This document shows, in pieces, positions 60,455-64,000 of a stretch of 64,000 nt of DNA. Within the stretch, counting starts at the first letter, position 1; each line of letters opens with the position of its first letter. A program made the position numbers and the translations under genes. The DNA is from Mycolicibacterium celeriflavum (GTDB taxonomy: Bacteria; Actinomycetota; Actinomycetes; Mycobacteriales; Mycobacteriaceae), in contig NZ_AP022591.1 of NCBI RefSeq assembly GCF_010731795.1, forward strand, positions 2,418,001 to 2,482,000, written 5' to 3'. Under the pieces are notes generated by a model that was not told the DNA's origin, made no database searches, and saw only the letters and a program-made list of their open reading frames with translations.

Positions 60455-60671
60455 GTTCTGCCCGGAGGTGATCCACAGCGTCTGCGAACGATACCTTGCC
60501 TCCCCGCCGCGTCTCTACACGGTCGAACACCTCGTCCAACGTCGGCTGATTCGCATCGGCGATCAGCCGGCTGCGAAGGTATTCCTGCAGAGACTGATGT
60601 GCGCGCGCAGCGCGCTCCCGCAACACGCGATGGGTGTCGTCGGGAACATCTTTAATCTGCACACTGGGCAT
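60441..60671 (-). CDS. vapB: VapB-type antitoxin (second pair)
   Basis: This 76-residue antitoxin begins MPSVQIKDVPDDTHRVLRER at ATG 60671, the FitA/Arc-type ribbon-helix-helix, followed by ARAHQSLQEYLRSRLIADAN and a basic tail KVSFADAVDHLRAERDRR. It overlaps vapC by 14 bases. Three TGGCGCCA palindromes lie at and before the start codon and probably form its operator. No clear Shine-Dalgarno sequence is seen; leaderless translation is possible. Confidence 0.87.
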   Translation of the reverse strand: MPSVQIKDVPDDTHRVLRERAARAHQSLQEYLRSRLIADANQPTLDEVFDRVETRRGGKVSFADAVDHLRAERDRR

Positions 60672-60698
60672 GGCGCCATTCTGGCGCCACTGGCGCCA
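60671..60698. promoter_or_regulatory. Three tandem TGGCGCCA palindromes, candidate vapBC operator
   Basis: The palindrome TGGCGCCA occurs at 60671-60678, 60682-60689 and 60691-60698, within 28 bp, overlapping the vapB start codon and the upstream region. Repeated short palindromes at the promoter are typical of autoregulated VapBC pairs. Confidence 0.65.
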
Positions 60699-60735
60699 CA
60701 ATGCAAGTGCGGAAGCGCTCGAAACGTATCCACCG

Positions 60736-61881
60736 CTAGACCGCATCATCGAGATCCCAGTACTTGGCTTGCCTGAGCACCTCCCGCTTGTAGCTCGACC
60801 TCAGCGCGTCGACCATGGCGATTGTTCCTGACGTCAGTTCATCTCGAATTCCACTCTGCGCATGCGCGTATGGGATGAAGGCGCGTAACAGGTCGGGTGC
60901 ATCGAGCATCGCCTCCAACGGAATGTGGTCCTCGATGTAGGACACGCCGGCGATTGCGTGTTCGACGCGCGCCGCGCTCCACCGCAACGGGTCACCCGTC
61001 CCCGTCTCGACGAGGTCCAGCAGCAACTCCCGATGACCGGAATCGCTGAACGGCGCCGCGGAATCGGTCGCGAAGAACCGGTCGCACAGCTCTTCGGCGG
61101 CCTTCCAGTCCATGGCCGGTGGCCGGTGCTCACCGCCCTGCGGTAGCAGTTCGACCAACCACCGCACCAGTGCTCGGTAGAGCGGCCAAGTGTCGGTCTG
61201 AGGTGCGAATGTTGGCTTGGCGAGTGCGTTCTCGATCCATACGCGCGCGTCGACCAGCTTCATTTCGAGAACCTGGACATCGCTGCTGGATTCGGCCAAC
61301 TGCGCAAGCGTCTCGTCGATCGGATCAGGCACAGCTCCTGCATCGGTAATGCTCGAAAACATGTTGTGGTCGATCCGGACCGCAATCGTCAGCTCGTGTC
61401 CACCAGCGAGTCGCACACCGACCACGAGTTCGTCAACATCGCCGAAGACATTGATCCTCCGCACCGCCCGGTAGATCTTGGCCTGCGACAGAGCGGTGAT
61501 CCATTGCGGCAGATGCTCGCCTCGTTCAGCCAACTCCTGTTCGCATCGAAGCCGTGGTGCTGGGTCGTCGACGAGCAGTTCGGCGACGACGGCCAGTAGC
61601 GCCGTAATCTCCCGGTTCCGTACACCGATCAAGCCGTCGAGAACCCGATCCACATAATTCGTATCGCACCGGCCGGGCCTCAGCGATAGCAGAGGTTCGG
61701 GTTTCGCCGCGTGAATCACCACGCTGGCCATGCTGAGCAGGCCGAGTGGGTGTCCCGCCAAGGAACGACGTATCGCGTCCCTGAGTGTCCAGTCGGCCGA
61801 ACCTTTGTCGTTTCGCTTCTTCGCCCGCCGCTCGTCACGTCGCGCCTGTTTGGCCGAGCGCGCTCGTCGTCCGTTACTCAT
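60736..61881 (-). CDS. Hypothetical protein
   Basis: This 381-residue protein starts at ATG 61881. Its N-terminus is strongly basic (MSNGRRARSAKQARRDERRA then KKRNDKGSADWTLRDAIRRS), the rest mixed helical: ADWTLRDAIRRSLAGHPLGL, LDGLIGVRNREITALLAVVA, ITALSQAKIYRAVRRINVFG and VERHAIAGVSYIEDHIP-like segments. No domain, signal or membrane helix is recognised; the basic N-terminus could bind nucleic acid. It is upstream of vapBC on the same strand with a small gap and is probably transcribed apart from it. Confidence 0.6.
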   Translation of the reverse strand: MSNGRRARSAKQARRDERRAKKRNDKGSADWTLRDAIRRSLAGHPLGLLSMASVVIHAAKPEPLLSLRPGRCDTNYVDRVLDGLIGVRNREITALLAVVAELLVDDPAPRLRCEQELAERGEHLPQWITALSQAKIYRAVRRINVFGDVDELVVGVRLAGGHELTIAVRIDHNMFSSITDAGAVPDPIDETLAQLAESSSDVQVLEMKLVDARVWIENALAKPTFAPQTDTWPLYRALVRWLVELLPQGGEHRPPAMDWKAAEELCDRFFATDSAAPFSDSGHRELLLDLVETGTGDPLRWSAARVEHAIAGVSYIEDHIPLEAMLDAPDLLRAFIPYAHAQSGIRDELTSGTIAMVDALRSSYKREVLRQAKYWDLDDAV

Positions 61882-62077
61882 ATCGCGGACGCTACTCACG
61901 TGGAGTGACATGCCACGCCCGTGCCGCTCAGAGCCGCTTCGCGTCGAGCGCCTCATCAGCGCGGCGGCACATCACCATGGTGCCCGCTTCGTGGCCGCGC
62001 TGCCAGCCCGCGACGGCAACAGGATTCGAGCGGCAACGAGTGAGCTCTCCGATATGGCCGATAGCCACCAAGTGACT

Positions 62078-62094
62078 GTGACACGCTGTGTAAC
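62078..62094. promoter_or_regulatory. Imperfect palindrome, candidate TetR autoregulatory operator
   Basis: GTGACACGCTGTGTAAC (62078-62094) is a near-symmetric element with 6 of 8 paired positions, about 40 bp upstream of the TetR start codon. This is the size and position expected for a TetR operator, but the match is imperfect. Confidence 0.35.
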
Positions 62095-62132
62095 GCGCTT
62101 CGCGAGGATGACTGAAGCCGAGTGGGAAGTTG

Positions 62133-62738
62133 ATGAAGGGTCATGTGATTCGGAGTTCCGATGGCGACGCGGAATCCCCGTGGTCGCCGCGGGAAGCTGA
62201 ACTGCTCGGCGTGACGCTGGAACTCCTGCAGGAACACGGTTACGACCGGCTGAGCCTCGACGCGGTGGCCACGGCCGCGCGCGCCAGCAAGGCCACCCTC
62301 TACCGACGCTGGCCGACGAAGGCCGAACTCGTGCTGGCCGCATTCGTCGAGGGCACCCGACATGTCGCGGTCGACCCCGACACCGGCACGCTGCGCGGCG
62401 ACCTGCTGCGTCTCGGGCAGCAGATCAGCGCTCACGTCAGCACCCATGCCAGCACCATCCGCGCAGTACTTATGGAGATCTCGCGCAGCGACACGCTCGC
62501 CGCCACGCTTCACGCCCAGTTCCTCAGCCAGCGCAAAGCCCTGATGTCGCGCGTCCTCGCCCGCGCCGTCGACCGCGGCGAGATCGAGTCCTCGGCCATT
62601 ACCGAGGACCTCTGGGACGTGCTGCCCGGCTATCTCATCTACCGCTCCGTCCTCACCGGCCGGGCGCCAACGCGCCGCACGATTCAGGACTTCGTCGACA
62701 ACGTGCTCATCCCCAGCCTCACCCGCCACAACGACTGA
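62133..62738 (+). CDS. TetR-family transcriptional regulator of mmpS-mmpL
   Basis: This 201-residue regulator has an HTH at about residues 20-65 (LLGVTLELLQEHGYDRLSLD, AVATAARASKATLYRRWPTK) and a C-terminal ligand domain with LWDVLPGYLIYRSVLTGRAP. ATG 62133 is used; GTG 62145 is an alternative. It is followed after 135 bp by mmpS and mmpL on the same strand, so it probably controls that transporter pair. Confidence 0.86.
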   Translation: MKGHVIRSSDGDAESPWSPREAELLGVTLELLQEHGYDRLSLDAVATAARASKATLYRRWPTKAELVLAAFVEGTRHVAVDPDTGTLRGDLLRLGQQISAHVSTHASTIRAVLMEISRSDTLAATLHAQFLSQRKALMSRVLARAVDRGEIESSAITEDLWDVLPGYLIYRSVLTGRAPTRRTIQDFVDNVLIPSLTRHND

Positions 62739-62763
62739 CTGTCTATCCAGCGAGCGAAACCAC

Positions 62764-62797
62764 GTACGGCTTGTCAGGAAACGGTCCCGTACCGTAC
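62764..62797. promoter_or_regulatory. GTACGG/CCGTAC inverted repeats upstream of mmpS, candidate operator
   Basis: GTACGG (62764-62769) faces CCGTAC (62787-62792), repeated at 62792-62797, within the 135-bp gap between the TetR gene and mmpS. These are plausible half-sites for the neighbouring TetR protein. Confidence 0.4.
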
Positions 62798-62873
62798 CGT
62801 CAAGTTCGTTGATACCCGCTGACGGGTGTCGCGCCGTCCGTCAACGTGTGACCGCTCGTCGAAAGGGCCGCGG

Positions 62874-63320
62874 ATGCAGCGGGTTTCGATCGGAAGCCGA
62901 TTGATGCGGCATTGGATGCTTCTGGTGGCGGTGTTGGTCGTCGCCGTGGCGGGTTTCGCGGTCTACCGACTGAACGGGATCTTCGGCTCGGACGACGTCA
63001 CGTCGACGCCGGATAACTCCGCGAACGAGATCGTCCCGTTCAACCCGAAGCACGTCGTCATGGAGGTGTTCGGTCCCCCAGGCACGGTCGCGACCATCAC
63101 CTACACCGACATCGACGCCCAACCACAGCGGGTCGACGACGCGGCTCTCCCCTGGGTCTACGACGCGACCACCACTCAACCGGCCGTCTTCGTCAATGTC
63201 TCCGCACAGGGCGACAGCGACTCCATCGGCTGCCGAATCAGGATCGACGACGTCGTCAAGGACGAGAGAACGGTCAACGCGTTGAACGCATACACCTACT
63301 GCTTGGACAAGTCCGGATGA
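62874..63320 (+). CDS. MmpS-family transport accessory protein
   Basis: This 148-residue protein has an N-terminal membrane helix (about 10-32, LMRHWMLLVAVLVVAVAGFA) and an extracytoplasmic beta domain with VVMEVFGPPGTVATITYTDI, QPAVFVNVSAQGDSDSIGCR and RIRIDDVVKDERTVNALNAY, the MmpS pattern with conserved Cys pair. MmpS proteins assist MmpL transporters in exporting lipids or siderophores. ATG 62874 follows AAAGGG. It overlaps mmpL by four bases. Confidence 0.9.
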   Translation: MQRVSIGSRLMRHWMLLVAVLVVAVAGFAVYRLNGIFGSDDVTSTPDNSANEIVPFNPKHVVMEVFGPPGTVATITYTDIDAQPQRVDDAALPWVYDATTTQPAVFVNVSAQGDSDSIGCRIRIDDVVKDERTVNALNAYTYCLDKSG

Positions 63321-64000
63321 GCCAACATGTCGCCGAACGCCCGACGTCGACCGATCGGGTCGCCAAGTGGATTCGCCGGCTGTGCGTGCCGATCGTGTTG
63401 TTCTGGCTCGCCGTCGCCGCCCTGACGAACGTGTTCGTGCCGCCGCTCGAAGAGGTCGGCGAAGAACACAATGTGGCGCTGAGCTCCCCCGATTCGCCGT
63501 CGCTGCAAGCGTTTCAGCGCATCGGTGAGGTGTTTCACGAGTTCGACACCGACAGCGCGGCGATGGTGGTGCTCGAAGGTGACCAGCCTCTCGGCGCCGA
63601 GGCTCACGCCTATTACGACGAACTGGTCAAACGGTTCAACGAGGACACCAGGCACGTCCAGCACGTGCAGGACTTCTGGGGTGATCCGCTCACCGCCGCC
63701 GGATCGCAGAGCGCTGACGGCAAGGCCGCCTACGTCCAGGTGTTTCTCATGGGCAACCAGGGCGAGGCGCTGTCGTTGGAGTCCGTCGACGCGCTGCGTG
63801 ACATCATCGCCAAAACTCCTGCACCACCGGGCATCCAGGCCTACGTCACCGGCGCGGCCGCCCAGGTCGCCGATCAGTTCGAGGTTGGTAGTGAAGGCAC
63901 CGTGTTGGTCACGGTGTTGACCGTCGTGGTGATCGCGGTGATGCTGCTGATCGTCTACCGCTCACCGGTCACGATGATCATCGCGCTCATCACGGTGCTG
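63317..64000 (+). CDS. MmpL-family RND transporter, 5' part
   Basis: The first 228 residues are present; the gene runs off the right edge. The N-terminal membrane helix (about 21-41, RLCVPIVLFWLAVAALTNVF) and the periplasmic loop with EEHNVALSSPDSPSLQAFQR, GDQPLGAEAHAYYDELVKRF and GIQAYVTGAAAQVADQFEVG, then TMVLVTVLTVVVIAVMLLIV-like helix starting the second membrane group, are typical of MmpL. It is coupled to mmpS by ATGA overlap and lies downstream of a TetR gene. Substrate unknown. Confidence 0.9.
   Translation, partial: MSQHVAERPTSTDRVAKWIRRLCVPIVLFWLAVAALTNVFVPPLEEVGEEHNVALSSPDSPSLQAFQRIGEVFHEFDTDSAAMVVLEGDQPLGAEAHAYYDELVKRFNEDTRHVQHVQDFWGDPLTAAGSQSADGKAAYVQVFLMGNQGEALSLESVDALRDIIAKTPAPPGIQAYVTGAAAQVADQFEVGSEGTVLVTVLTVVVIAVMLLIVYRSPVTMIIALITVL

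Overview
The window is chromosomal DNA from an actinobacterium of the genus Mycobacterium in the broad sense, most likely a fast-growing environmental species (Mycolicibacterium type). The evidence is very high GC, many GTG starts and ATGA or TGATG gene overlaps, the order nusG-secE-trpT-hadC-hadB-hadA-rpmG-metT-thrT followed by a glyoxalase II gene, echA3 and recCBD (the M. tuberculosis Rv0639 to Rv0629c order, from memory), and mycobacterial families such as HadABC, DesA3, MmpS/MmpL, EspC-like and LppP/LprE proteins. Features of environmental relatives that M. tuberculosis lacks or rarely has include prfC, a quinol-type nitric oxide reductase and a tartrate-type operon.

Layout. 1-2.9 kb (minus strand): promoter, tRNA-Thr, tRNA-Met, rpmG, the hadABC dehydratase genes of mycolic-acid synthesis, tRNA-Trp, secE and the start of nusG. 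3-7 kb (plus): NYN/OST-HTH protein, glyoxalase II, a GH25-like lysozyme-family protein with a membrane protein, and an enoyl-CoA hydratase. 7.0-8.5 kb: an ISL3-family insertion sequence with inverted ends, an 8-bp target duplication and a frameshifted transposase. 8.5-16.6 kb: signalling and enzyme genes (tandem HD-GYP/LuxR protein, FAD reductase, VOC protein, DUF3060 protein, haloalkane dehalogenase, secreted peptide, rhodanese sseB, alarmone-hydrolase-like HD protein, LppP/LprE-like protein). 16.6-24.9 kb: recC-recB-recD. 25-30 kb: anion transporter plus tartrate/isopropylmalate-type dehydrogenase, then SRPBCC protein plus sulfatase. 30-35.5 kb: a structured leader, a fatty-acyl-AMP/CoA ligase, three GAF-ANTAR regulators and a glycosyltransferase. 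35.7-41.9 kb: small conserved proteins, DesA3-like desaturase, cspA between two DUF5994 paralogues, an ERCC4/Lsr2-like fusion, an amine oxidase and a membrane protein. 42-50 kb: Pif1-type helicase, two toxin-antitoxin pairs, DUF2293 protein, TetR and an MpaB/Lcp-like oxygenase. 49.8-54 kb: a four-gene qNor-slipin operon. 54-58.2 kb: F420-dependent oxidoreductase, a type VII secretion effector-like module, and a phd/vapC remnant. 58.3-64 kb: prfC, vapBC, an unknown protein, and TetR-mmpS-mmpL, the last running off the end.

Most worth following: (i) a leader upstream of the acyl ligase with two hexaloop hairpins, the first carrying the A1/G4 loop pattern bound by ANTAR proteins, next to three ANTAR genes; (ii) an EspC-like gene, a WXG-type protein with a glycine-rich hydrophobic C-terminus and an overlapping membrane-protein gene, which together look like a secreted effector with candidate immunity; (iii) a tightly overlapping operon joining qNor to a cysteine-motif membrane protein, a slipin and a small membrane protein, in which two proteins share a C-terminal YASDRR motif. 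Identities come from reading the translations without database searches; start choices and functions are graded by confidence.
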